Positions 38,741 through 47,479 of a DNA stretch of 64,000 nucleotides are shown in pieces. The notes beneath the pieces were generated by a model, which did no database searches, was not told where the DNA came from, and saw only the letters and a list, made by a program, of their open reading frames with translations. Position 1 is the stretch's first letter; every line of letters begins with the position of its first letter. This DNA comes from Desulfosudis oleivorans (GTDB taxonomy: Bacteria > Desulfobacterota > Desulfobacteria > Desulfobacterales > SURF-7), in NCBI GenBank assembly GCA_020723305.1, contig DYJC01000006.1, positions 186,001 to 250,000 on the forward strand. The letters run 5' to 3'. The translations under genes and the position numbers were made by a program.

Positions 38741-39099
38741 TAACGATCTATAATTTCATTCACAGCATCCCAAAAGTCCTGTAAAAGCTGACTGGCTGAG
38801 CTAAATAGATAGTGCTCTACTTTTTGCTGTTTGTGGACATGATCCCATGTTACAATGCGGCCGGAATATTTTCGAGAAATTCGGCCCTTTTTCTTGATGA
38901 TATGCGCATTGTCAAATCCAAGAATACGCGTGTTATTCCGATCATGCAATGTCAGTGAATAATGGATACCATGCGGCCGATGCTCATTTTTTTCCACTTG
39001 CCGGACATCAATCTTGATCCAATGGTTTTTTATCCAATATCGTTGTCCATTCAGTTCAATTAAAGTCTCCAGCTCTTCATCTGCTTGCGTGTATTTCAT
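38740..39099 (-). CDS. TumE-like toxin (DUF6516 family)
   Basis: 119 residues. The recognisable style of DUF6516 is present: LIELNGQRYWIKNHWIKI, HGIHYSLTLHDRNNTRILGFDNAH, then WDHVH and a C-terminal FWDAVNEIIDR. Family members are annotated as toxins of TumE-TumA systems; the molecular target is not established from sequence. It is the first gene of the pair. Confidence 0.65.
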   Translation of the reverse strand: MKYTQADEELETLIELNGQRYWIKNHWIKIDVRQVEKNEHRPHGIHYSLTLHDRNNTRILGFDNAHIIKKKGRISRKYSGRIVTWDHVHKQQKVEHYLFSSASQLLQDFWDAVNEIIDR

Positions 39100-39265
39100 A
39101 CTTTACGTTATCATCTGATCACAACCATGTCAAGATATTCAAATTAACCTTTGGTTGCACGCCGCTACACTGGATGGCGATTACCTTTTTTGAAAAAACA
39201 ATTGCTTTCTGAACCATATGGGTTATTTTACGGTAAAACCCCGATTCCATAAAAAGGAGCAGACT

Positions 39266-40579
39266 ATGACAAAAGAAAAACATCAGATTGAAACCATCGC
39301 TCTCCATTCCGGCCATACCCCGGATTCCGGGACACTCTCACGGGCCGTGCCTATCTATCAGACAACCAGCTATGTTTTCCGGGATACCAAACATGCTGCG
39401 GATCTTTTTGCATTAAGAGACAGCGGCTATATCTACAGTCGTATCATGAATCCCACAACCGATGTTCTGGAAAAACGCCTGGCTGCATTACACAATGGAT
39501 CAGCCGCTCTCTGTACCTCCTCGGGAATGTCTGCGATCTTTTTTGCCATATCCGTCATCACCGGTGCGGGCCAGAATATTGTTACCGGGTCCAATCTTTA
39601 CGGTGGAACCCATATCCTTTTTGAAAACACCTTGAAGCGGTTTGGCATTGAAGTCCGGTTCGTCGACTCATCGAACAGTAAAAATTTTGAAGCAGCCATT
39701 GATGAAAACACCCGGTTGCTCTACACCGAAAGCATCGGAAACCCCCGATGTAATATTGATGACATGAAAGCCATTGCACAAATTGCACGCAGTCATAAAA
39801 TTCCGTTTGTCGTCGACAATACCGTCTCCCCTCCCCCCATATTTGATCCGTTTGAAATCGGGGCGGATATCATTGTCTATTCCCTGACAAAAATGATCGG
39901 CGGGCATGGCAACAGCATTGGCGGTGCGGTTGTGGAAAAAGGTGATTTTGACTGGCATGGTTCCGGCAAATTTCCGGAGATCACCCATCCGGACCCGAGT
40001 TATCACGGATTGAACCTGTGGGAGGCGCTTTGCTCTTTGGAGGGCACACCCTGCACAGCTTTTTGCACCAAACTGAGAACCGGCCTGATGAGAGACATTG
40101 GAGCGGCTCTGGCGCCGATGAACAGCTTCCTGATTCTCCAGGGGATCGAAACCCTGCCGCTGCGTGCAAAGGTGCATTGCGAGAATGCCGCGAAGGTTGC
40201 TTCGTTTCTGAATTCGCACGATGCCGTGAGCTGGGTGAACTATGCGGGTCTTACAACCCATCCGGATTATTCCCGGGCAAAACAGTATTTCCCGCTGGGA
40301 CCGGGAGCAGTTTTTGGTTTTGGAGTAAAAGGGGGGATAGAGGCCGGCCGGAAATTTATTGAATCCGTCAAATTATGTTCTCATCTGGCCAATATCCTGG
40401 ACGCCAAGACCCTGGTGATTCATCCTGCGACAACAACCCACTCCCAGCTTTCTCCGGCAGAGCAGGTAAAAGCCGGTGTGGAACCGGAAATGGTCCGGAT
40501 TTCCGTTGGAATTGAACATATCGATGATATCATTCAAGATCTTGATCAGGCGCTTTTGGCTTCTCAGAAGCTTTCATAG
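39266..40579 (+). CDS. metY: O-acetylhomoserine sulfhydrylase / Cys-Met metabolism PLP enzyme (MetY-like)
   Basis: 437 residues from the ATG at 39266, preceded by AGGAG; the frame is open upstream to 39218 but that extension is not family-like. The PLP lysine is Lys209 in YSLTKMIGGHGNSIGG, and YSRIMNPTTDVLEKRLAAL and LYTESIGNPRCNIDD are family blocks. MetY makes homocysteine from O-acetylhomoserine and sulfide, fitting a sulfide-producing organism. Methionine gamma-lyase or cystathionine synthase activity is possible. The 3' end overlaps the convergent lipA by 50 bp. Confidence 0.87.
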   Translation: MTKEKHQIETIALHSGHTPDSGTLSRAVPIYQTTSYVFRDTKHAADLFALRDSGYIYSRIMNPTTDVLEKRLAALHNGSAALCTSSGMSAIFFAISVITGAGQNIVTGSNLYGGTHILFENTLKRFGIEVRFVDSSNSKNFEAAIDENTRLLYTESIGNPRCNIDDMKAIAQIARSHKIPFVVDNTVSPPPIFDPFEIGADIIVYSLTKMIGGHGNSIGGAVVEKGDFDWHGSGKFPEITHPDPSYHGLNLWEALCSLEGTPCTAFCTKLRTGLMRDIGAALAPMNSFLILQGIETLPLRAKVHCENAAKVASFLNSHDAVSWVNYAGLTTHPDYSRAKQYFPLGPGAVFGFGVKGGIEAGRKFIESVKLCSHLANILDAKTLVIHPATTTHSQLSPAEQVKAGVEPEMVRISVGIEHIDDIIQDLDQALLASQKLS

Positions 40580-41450
40580 TGCGGAAAAGCACTCCGGCAT
40601 GGTAGGAACTCCGGACAAACGGCCCGCTGACTACCTGCCGGAACCCCATGGCCATGGCTTTTTCCTGCCATGATTGAAACTCTTCAGGGTGTATGAACCG
40701 GTTCACCGGGAGATGATTTCTCGTGGGTTGCAGATATTGACCCAGGGTAAGAATCCGGCATCCGGAACCCAACAGATCATCCAGTGTCCGGAGGATTTCA
40801 TCTTCTGTCTCTCCCAGACCGAGCATCATGCCGGATTTGACAAAGATGTTTTTTGCAGATCGGCTCACCTGTCTCAGCAAGGCAAGAGAAACCCTGTACC
40901 TTGCCTGTGGCCTGACAATTGGATACAATCCAGGAACGGTTTCAATATTATGGCCGATCACGTCCGGCTCCGCTTCGATCAGGGATTCTATGGCCTTTTC
41001 ATCACCGCTGAAATCCGGCACCAGCACCTCTATTGCGATGCCCGGCGAGTGCTTTTGGATTTCCTGAATGGTTTCCACAAAGCAGGATGCGCCGAAATCC
41101 GCAAGGTCATCCCTAGTCACGGAAGTGATGACGGCATGTTCCAGACCCATTTTCCGTACTGCTTCTGCTACATGTACCGGTTCTTTTGGATCCGGCAGCA
41201 CTGTGGGTCCATGATCAATTGCACAAAACCGGCAATCCCTGGTGCAGCGGTTGCCCATGATCAGAAAGGTTGCTGTTTTTTTTGAAAAGCATTCCCATAT
41301 GTTCGGGCATTTTGCCGACTCACAGACCGTATTCAGGCCGGAGTGCTTCAGGAGAGTGCGGATCTCTTCAAATTCCGGCTGATCCGGAAGATGCCTTCGA
41401 AGCCAGCGGGGTTTGGATTTTCTGAGTGGACTGCTGTCATTCATCATCAC
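40530..41450 (-). CDS. lipA: Lipoyl synthase
   Basis: 306 residues. The auxiliary cluster cysteines are Cys43, 48 and 54 (CESAKCPNIWEC), the radical-SAM cluster cysteines are Cys69, 73 and 76 (CTRDCRFC), and the C-terminal RSSYHAG holds the serine ligand. LipA inserts two sulfurs into protein-bound octanoyl groups. It overlaps kup by 4 bp and is the last gene of the glycine-cleavage and lipoylation block. The final residues are encoded opposite the end of metY. Confidence 0.97.
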   Translation of the reverse strand: MMMNDSSPLRKSKPRWLRRHLPDQPEFEEIRTLLKHSGLNTVCESAKCPNIWECFSKKTATFLIMGNRCTRDCRFCAIDHGPTVLPDPKEPVHVAEAVRKMGLEHAVITSVTRDDLADFGASCFVETIQEIQKHSPGIAIEVLVPDFSGDEKAIESLIEAEPDVIGHNIETVPGLYPIVRPQARYRVSLALLRQVSRSAKNIFVKSGMMLGLGETEDEILRTLDDLLGSGCRILTLGQYLQPTRNHLPVNRFIHPEEFQSWQEKAMAMGFRQVVSGPFVRSSYHAGVLFRTMKASEKPKAPDQDLE

Positions 41451-43264
41451 ATAATCACGTGAGTTACGACACCATGCATTTTATTGCGTGGAAGTTTATA
41501 AAAATGAACGATATTGGGTGTTAATTTTTTAATAAATGAAAAAATATGCCAGAAAAAATTATTTGTAGAAATATCTTCAACACCATAGAAAATCGCTTTT
41601 TCAGTAATCTGGGATTTTCGTAATATTTTCCCCACATCCGGAGCAACCTCCATATAACCCATCTGAACTTCAAAAGCACGAAGACCCTTATCGATTGTCT
41701 GTTTAAAAGATCCTTCCATGCCGAATGGTTTGTCCAGCTTGACAATGGATACAATAATATTGTCTTCATAGACGATGTTGTTGCTGATCATTGTGTGGGC
41801 AAGGTATGGGGGAATCACTTTCGGATCTTTTGCAAAAAACAGGGCGCTTCCCTGAATTTTATTCAATTTGGAATAGATATCCCTGTAGCCTACCAGAAAG
41901 GTATCCAGCGATACAGGTCGGAGCACATGATATAATTTTTTTTGACCTTCCCGATACAGGATAATAATCCCAAACGGAAGGGATGCGATAACGATAGACC
42001 AATAGCCTCCATGAGGGATTTTAAAATTGTTGGATAGAAAATATACGCTGGTGACCAGCAGCAGCATCGAGGATATGAACGTGAGCCGTTTTTTCCTTCG
42101 CAGCCGGAAGATCCATGTCATCATGATTCCGGTAATGGTCATTGTTCCGGTTACAGCCAGACCATAGGCGGCTGCCAATCGGCTGGATTCCCGGAATTCA
42201 ACCATGATGAACAACACCGAAATCAGCAGAAACCAGTTCACAAATCCGATATAAATCTGGGATTGCAGCTTTGTCGAGGTATACTCTATCCTTAACATGG
42301 GCATGATTCTTGTTGTTATTCCCTGGTATACGATTGAAAACAACCCGCTGATCATGGCTTGCGAAGCGATCACCGTGGCAAGGATGCTCAGAATCAAAAA
42401 GGGAATATATAAGAATCCGGCCTGAGAAAAAACCATCGCGAATAAAATGTTTTTTGCCTCTGGATGGCGTATCAGAAAAGCGCCCTGCCCCAGATAATTC
42501 AATACGAGCGCGACAAACACAAAATACCATGCCCTTACGATGGGTTCCCGGCCAAGATGGCCCATGTCCGCATACAGCGCTTCCCCGCCGGTGGCGCACA
42601 AGGTAACCTCCGACAATACAAAGAAACCTGCAAGGCCATGTTTCACTAAAAAATGGATGCCGTAATAAGGATTGACCGCCTTACATACGATCGGTGTGTT
42701 TACAATGGCTGCAAGACCAGACAGGGTAAGCGATAAGAACCAGATCACCATCAACGGACCAAACAGAGCGGATACTTTGTCGGAACCCTTTTTTTGAACA
42801 GAAAACAGAATGACCGCAATCAGGCCGGCAATCAGGATCAGCCAGTCCTGAGACATTGTTTCCAGTCCAGGAATCAGCAGCATTCCTTCGACAGCGCTCA
42901 GGATACTGATCGCCGGGGTAATCACTCCATCTCCGATCAGAAGGGAAATGCCGATAAAGGAAAGAAAGGTGACAAACGCGACCTGTCTTCCGGATTTCAG
43001 AAGCGGGGTCAGTATTTCCTTCAAAACAATGGTACCACCCTCACCGTTCTGTCCCAGACTCATGGCCAGCCAGGCATATTGAATCATAACAAGCAGAATC
43101 AGCGTCCAGATAATCAATGATAACACGCCGATGATGTTCTCCTGAGAATGGGGGATGATCAAAAAAATGACGGTCAGGGTATAAATGGGGCTGGTGCCGA
43201 TATCACCGAAAACCAGACCGAATGATTTGACGATGCTGTATAAATTGGATTCATTTTTTTCCAT
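41447..43264 (-). CDS. kup: KUP-family potassium uptake transporter
   Basis: 605 residues from the ATG at 43264. SFGLVFGDIGTSPIYTL opens the protein as in all Kup/Trk-D transporters; about 12 membrane helices follow, with GEGGTIVLKEIL and a C-terminal cytoplasmic domain of about 140 residues. It imports K+ with protons. Its position between lipB and lipA is unusual and suggests chance cotranscription rather than a shared role. Confidence 0.94.
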   Translation of the reverse strand: MEKNESNLYSIVKSFGLVFGDIGTSPIYTLTVIFLIIPHSQENIIGVLSLIIWTLILLVMIQYAWLAMSLGQNGEGGTIVLKEILTPLLKSGRQVAFVTFLSFIGISLLIGDGVITPAISILSAVEGMLLIPGLETMSQDWLILIAGLIAVILFSVQKKGSDKVSALFGPLMVIWFLSLTLSGLAAIVNTPIVCKAVNPYYGIHFLVKHGLAGFFVLSEVTLCATGGEALYADMGHLGREPIVRAWYFVFVALVLNYLGQGAFLIRHPEAKNILFAMVFSQAGFLYIPFLILSILATVIASQAMISGLFSIVYQGITTRIMPMLRIEYTSTKLQSQIYIGFVNWFLLISVLFIMVEFRESSRLAAAYGLAVTGTMTITGIMMTWIFRLRRKKRLTFISSMLLLVTSVYFLSNNFKIPHGGYWSIVIASLPFGIIILYREGQKKLYHVLRPVSLDTFLVGYRDIYSKLNKIQGSALFFAKDPKVIPPYLAHTMISNNIVYEDNIIVSIVKLDKPFGMEGSFKQTIDKGLRAFEVQMGYMEVAPDVGKILRKSQITEKAIFYGVEDISTNNFFWHIFSFIKKLTPNIVHFYKLPRNKMHGVVTHVIM

Positions 43265-43357
43265 AAGCAATCAATTCTGTTCAAAAATCCGGCTCTGCAT
43301 GCATTCATTCCGTCCGGCAGAACAGCAAGACTACCTACCAGAAATAAAAGAGAAAAG

Positions 43358-44050
43358 CTACAGCATTTTTCCCAGTCCCGCCAACCCTGTCCGGACAGGT
43401 TCAACCCCGAAAAGGGAGCAGAAATGCTTCTGCGCCGACTGCTGGACAGTTTTCAGGTTCAGCGGGAATCCGGATTTCTGATACAGGGAAGTGGTTTTTA
43501 TATCCCGGAGTCCGCATGGATGAATCCACTGAAATGGTTCAAGGGCAATATCGACATTCAAGGCAAATCCATGGAAGGATATGCCATGCCGGATCGCAAT
43601 CCCTACACTCCCCAATTTTCCGTTTTCTGTAAAGATGCCGGGATGAGTCGGATTTCGGCGGGCCTGAACCGAAAACTCCTGACTGGTTTGGATCATGACC
43701 TGTTCCAGAAGGTAGACATACTCCGGTACACGAAGCCCACTCTTTTGCAAATTGACAATCGGATATACAACCAATTGTCCTGGCCCATGAAACGTTATGC
43801 TCCCTCCTCTTTCCGCGGCAATCACCGGTATTTTCCGCTCCTGAAGGAAATCCTCAGAAACCGTCAGGTTCTCTTTCCCGCCATGACGGCCGATCGTGAA
43901 TACCGGATAATGTTCTACCCAGATCACTACTTCCGCATCAAAGGTTCCGGCGACCTTACCAGACACCACCTGATTCTGAACATCCTTGACCTTGCCATAT
44001 TCCGAAATCGGAAGGGTCACAAAATACCAGGGTGTCAGGGTTGTTGTCAT
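43358..44050 (-). CDS. lipB: Lipoyl(octanoyl) transferase
   Basis: 230 residues from the ATG at 44050. HYPVFTIGRHG, RGGSITFHGPGQLVVYPI and the catalytic Cys in IHPCGL with the Lys in GKLGSVGIAI mark LipB, which moves octanoate from acyl carrier protein to GcvH and 2-oxoacid dehydrogenases. A longer frame from 44140 runs through a hairpin repeat (44077-44097) and is rejected. It supplies the substrate that LipA sulfurates. Confidence 0.95.
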   Translation of the reverse strand: MTTTLTPWYFVTLPISEYGKVKDVQNQVVSGKVAGTFDAEVVIWVEHYPVFTIGRHGGKENLTVSEDFLQERKIPVIAAERGGSITFHGPGQLVVYPIVNLQKSGLRVPEYVYLLEQVMIQTSQEFSVQARRNPTHPGIFTENGKLGSVGIAIRHGISFHGFALNVDIALEPFQWIHPCGLRDIKTTSLYQKSGFPLNLKTVQQSAQKHFCSLFGVEPVRTGLAGLGKML

Positions 44051-44076
44051 AATGGCACTATATCTGATTACACAAA

Positions 44077-44097
44077 GGGCAGGCACAAGACCTGCCC
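44077..44097. repeat. Short hairpin repeat of the GGGCAGG type
   Basis: GGGCAGG, 7-nt loop, CCTGCCC: a perfect 7-bp stem in the lipB leader. GTAGGGGC-type hairpins of this kind are widespread short repeats in bacterial genomes. Confidence 0.6.
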
Positions 44098-44123
44098 CTA
44101 CATATGGTAAAATTACCCCGATC

Positions 44124-44195
44124 AACCGGCAAACCGGCAAACCGGCAAACCAGTCAACCGGTCAACCGGCTAACCGGCTAACGGGCAAACCGGCT
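44124..44195. repeat. Nine-unit 8-bp tandem repeat
   Basis: Nine consecutive units of AACCGGCN-type 8-mers: three are AACCGGCA, three are AACCGGCT, and three are variants (AACCAGTC, AACCGGTC, AACGGGCA). The array ends on the gcvPB stop codon. Confidence 0.85.
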
Positions 44196-45651
44196 ACCCA
44201 CCCAAACACGGTTTCCTTGCAGCCTGCGCCTCATCCAGTCTCCGGACCTTGCATTTCCCAGGCGCATTTCGAAGAAGATCAGGCTGGTTTGCTGCTTCTT
44301 CAACAATCTGTTCCATGGCTGCAATAAACCGGTCGATCTCCTCTTTTGATTCTGTCTCGGTCGGTTCGATCATCATGGCGCCTTTTACAATCAGAGGGAA
44401 ATAGATTGTGGGCGGATAAAAGCCGAAATCGATCAATCTCTTTGCCATATCCAGGGTTGTTATCTTTGTTGGATTCTGATTTTTATCCGAAAAAACACAC
44501 TCATGCATGCAGATTCGATCATACGGGAGATGAAGTACTTTCTTCAGCTTCTCCTTGATATAGTTGGCGTTGAGAACAGCGAGCCGGCTGGCCTTTTTTA
44601 AATTTTCCCCTCCCATACTCCGTATATACGCCAACGCCCGGATCATGATACCCACGTTTCCATAAAAAGCGTGAAGTTTTCCGATGGAATCGGGAAAGTC
44701 ATTGGAAAGGGAATAAACTCCTTTCTCTTCAATGATACGGGGTACAGGCAGAAAAGGCTCCAGATGTTTTTTGGTGCAAACCGGACCCGCACCTGGCCCT
44801 CCTCCCCCATGAGGGGTTGAAAATGTTTTGTGAAGATTCAGATGCAGAACATCCATTCCGCAGGCAGCCATATCGACAATGCCCATAACAGCATTCATAT
44901 TCGCGCCGTCACCATAGACAAGACCGCCTTTTGAATGAACAATCTCCGAAATTTTCTGAATGTTTTCTTCAAAAAAGCCAAGGGTGTTGGGATTGGTCAC
45001 CATAATACCGGCTGTATCTTCATCCATGATTGCGGCTACAGCTTCCGGTGTCAGAATTCCTTTTTCATTGACAGATACTCCGATAGCCCTGTATCCGCAA
45101 AGGGCTGCACTGGAAGGATTGGTTCCGTGAGCGGTATTTGGCACAATAATTTTTGAACGGGGTTTTCCATTTTTCCGATGATATGCATGAAAAATCAGCA
45201 TGCCGCATAGCTCTCCCTGTGCACCGGCAGATGGTTGCAGCGTAACCGAATCCATTCCGGTGATTGCCGCAAGATGTTGCTCCAGTTCAAACATCAACCG
45301 CAGGATCCCCTGGGAAAGAGAGTCCGGAAGCAAAGGATGAGCCCCGGCAAATCCCGGAAGCGATGCCACGCGTTCGTTGATTTTTGGATTGTACTTCATG
45401 GTGCATGATCCCAGCGGATACATCCCGCTATCAATTCCAAAATTCCACTGGGATAAGCGGGTAAAATGACGGATTACATTGACTTCGCTCAGGTCCGGCA
45501 GCCCGGAATCTTTCCGGGTCAATCGTTTGTCAAGTGGTGAATCCGGAACATCATTCTCCGGCATGGAAAAGCCGATACGCCCTTTTTTACCGATCTCCCA
45601 GAGAAGCGGTTCATTGAAGATCAATCCTCTGGTTGCTGAAGTCTCTGTCAT
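44194..45651 (-). CDS. gcvPB: Glycine dehydrogenase (decarboxylating) subunit 2
   Basis: 485 residues, the PLP-binding half of the two-subunit P-protein. The PLP lysine is Lys275 in LHLNLHKTFSTPHGGGGPG; YPLGSCTMKYNPK and TLQPSAGAQGE are family blocks. It decarboxylates glycine and passes the aminomethyl group to GcvH. It overlaps gcvPA by 4 bp (ATGA). Confidence 0.96.
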   Translation of the reverse strand: MTETSATRGLIFNEPLLWEIGKKGRIGFSMPENDVPDSPLDKRLTRKDSGLPDLSEVNVIRHFTRLSQWNFGIDSGMYPLGSCTMKYNPKINERVASLPGFAGAHPLLPDSLSQGILRLMFELEQHLAAITGMDSVTLQPSAGAQGELCGMLIFHAYHRKNGKPRSKIIVPNTAHGTNPSSAALCGYRAIGVSVNEKGILTPEAVAAIMDEDTAGIMVTNPNTLGFFEENIQKISEIVHSKGGLVYGDGANMNAVMGIVDMAACGMDVLHLNLHKTFSTPHGGGGPGAGPVCTKKHLEPFLPVPRIIEEKGVYSLSNDFPDSIGKLHAFYGNVGIMIRALAYIRSMGGENLKKASRLAVLNANYIKEKLKKVLHLPYDRICMHECVFSDKNQNPTKITTLDMAKRLIDFGFYPPTIYFPLIVKGAMMIEPTETESKEEIDRFIAAMEQIVEEAANQPDLLRNAPGKCKVRRLDEAQAARKPCLGG

Positions 45652-46979
45652 GATGTCACCTTTTCCATAAAATGATCCAAATCAGCCTTGCCTTTGGTTT
45701 CCGTTACACAAATCAGATAGTGATCTTTCAGTTCAGGATAAAACCCGGAAAGCGGTAATCCGGGAATGATCTTTTCCTGAAGAAGTTTTTCATATTTTTC
45801 TGAAAATTCTTTATCAAACTGAACCACAAACTCATTGAATGCTGGAGCGGAAAAAGGAATCCGGACGCCTTTTGCTTTGAATCCGTTTTTAACATATTCG
45901 GATTTATCATGATTGAGCTGCGCCAGTTTGCGGATTCCGGAACCGCCGACAGATGCCATGAACATCAAGGCGGTAACAGCGCAAAGACTGCTGTTGGTGC
46001 AGATATTGGAAGTGGCCTTTTCTCTCCTAATATGCTGTTCCCGTGTTGCCAGGGTAAGCACGAATGCGGGTTTTCCATCCAAATCCGTTGTTTTTCCGAC
46101 CAGCCTTCCGGGCATGTTCCGGACATGGGCTTCTTTGCACGCCAGCATCCCGAGCCCAGGGCCCCCGTAAGAAAGCGGTATTCCCAGGCTTTGCCCTTCC
46201 CCGCAGACAATATCCGCCCCCAGATCGCCGGGAGGATGAATCAGACCAAAAGCAATCGGTTCCGTAAAGCAGGCGATCAGCAAGGTTTTCTGATGATCTA
46301 TCGTTCCGGAGACCTTCTGAAGATCTTCAATGCACCCAAAAAAATTGGGTGACTGAACAACGACAGCGCCAAGGTCTTTCATCTCCTTGAGTGTTGAGAT
46401 ATCCGTTGTTCCGTCTTTCTGGTAGGGCAATTCAATGATTTTGGATGATGTCGGGGCCAAGCAGGTGGATACGACTTTTCGAAAAGATGGATGCACCAGT
46501 CTTGACATGGCGATCTGTTTTCCTTTTGTGATGCGCATTGCCATGAAAAGTGCTTCTGATAAAGCCGATGCGCCGTCATACAGGGAAGCGTTCGCCACAT
46601 CCATCCCGAGCAGACGGGAAGTCAGGGTCTGATATTCATAAATAGCCTGCAAGGTTCCCTGGCTGACTTCCGGCTGATAAGGTGTATAGGCTGTCGAGAA
46701 TTCCGACCGGCCAAGAAGATAAGGCAGTATTGCCGGAATGTAATGTTCATACCGACCGGCCCCCAGATAACTCCGGTATGCAGAGGATGGCATCTCCCCG
46801 GACATCTCCTCCATCTTTTGGATCAACTCCCATTCACTTAATGGAGGAGGAATATCCGGAGTTTTTTTCATCCGGCAATTATCCGGGATCATGGAAAACA
46901 GATCATCCATACTGCCTGAATGAATGGCGGAAAGCATGGATTGAATATCTTCCGGTGTATGGGAAAAATACCGCATCAC
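45648..46979 (-). CDS. gcvPA: Glycine dehydrogenase (decarboxylating) subunit 1
   Basis: 443 residues. Family blocks are FLGAGRYEHYIPAI with FSTAYTPYQPEVSQGTLQAI, VANASLYDGASALSEA and QSLGIPLSYGGPGLG. It pairs with GcvPB to form the active P-protein tetramer. A start one codon later (MRYFSH) is equally possible. It overlaps gcvH by 4 bp. Confidence 0.96.
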   Translation of the reverse strand: MMRYFSHTPEDIQSMLSAIHSGSMDDLFSMIPDNCRMKKTPDIPPPLSEWELIQKMEEMSGEMPSSAYRSYLGAGRYEHYIPAILPYLLGRSEFSTAYTPYQPEVSQGTLQAIYEYQTLTSRLLGMDVANASLYDGASALSEALFMAMRITKGKQIAMSRLVHPSFRKVVSTCLAPTSSKIIELPYQKDGTTDISTLKEMKDLGAVVVQSPNFFGCIEDLQKVSGTIDHQKTLLIACFTEPIAFGLIHPPGDLGADIVCGEGQSLGIPLSYGGPGLGMLACKEAHVRNMPGRLVGKTTDLDGKPAFVLTLATREQHIRREKATSNICTNSSLCAVTALMFMASVGGSGIRKLAQLNHDKSEYVKNGFKAKGVRIPFSAPAFNEFVVQFDKEFSEKYEKLLQEKIIPGLPLSGFYPELKDHYLICVTETKGKADLDHFMEKVTS

Positions 46980-47380
46980 TTGATTCCTTCCAGAAATTTC
47001 AGATAGGCTTCCCTGTCCATGAGTGTTTTGATTTCGTCAGGGCTGGATGCCTTGATTTCGATCATCCATCCCTTTTCATAAGGGCTGCTGTTGACGAGTT
47101 CAGGAGCATTCTCCAGATCCGCGTTGATCTGGATCACCTCTCCGCTGACCGGCATAAACACTTCGGAAACCGCCTTGACCGACTCAACGGTTCCAAACAC
47201 ATCTCCCTTGTTCAAACAAGCTCCTGCCTGCGGAAGCTCGACATAGACTATTTCTCCCAGTTGATCCTGGGCATAATCATTGATGCCGATTCTTATGGTG
47301 TCTTTTGTTGTATCGATCCATTCATGATCTTTTGTGTACAGGACATTTTGGGGCAGATTCAATTCCGAAAGATCTTTCAT
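46976..47380 (-). CDS. gcvH: Glycine cleavage system H protein
   Basis: 134 residues from the ATG at 47380, which has AGGAG 8 bp upstream. The lipoyl lysine is Lys69 in VESVKAVSE, with YTKDHEWI and GEIVYVELP before it. It shuttles the methylamine group between GcvP, GcvT and Lpd; the LipB and LipA genes that lipoylate it lie downstream in the same block. Confidence 0.97.
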   Translation of the reverse strand: MKDLSELNLPQNVLYTKDHEWIDTTKDTIRIGINDYAQDQLGEIVYVELPQAGACLNKGDVFGTVESVKAVSEVFMPVSGEVIQINADLENAPELVNSSPYEKGWMIEIKASSPDEIKTLMDREAYLKFLEGIK

Positions 47381-47397
47381 TGTCATTTCTCCTTGTC

Positions 47398-47412
47398 GCG
47401 GCAAGATGCCGC
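47398..47412. repeat. Palindrome GCGGCAAGATGCCGC in the gcvH leader
   Basis: A 15-bp hairpin with 7-bp context arms, followed by two direct copies of CTCCCACATG (47412 onward and near 47446). It resembles short dispersed hairpin repeats rather than a terminator because no T-run follows. Confidence 0.45.
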
Positions 47413-47479
47413 TCCCACATGAAATTACTCTCACTTGTAATCACTCCCACATGTAAAACGGGAGTTGTATTGTCAACAG

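Noticed and set aside
44051..44140. N-terminal extension of LipB
   Set aside because: It is translated from a short hairpin repeat and lies before the normal family start at 44050.
44124..44195. CRISPR-like array
   Set aside because: The units are 8 bp with no spacers; it is a simple tandem repeat.
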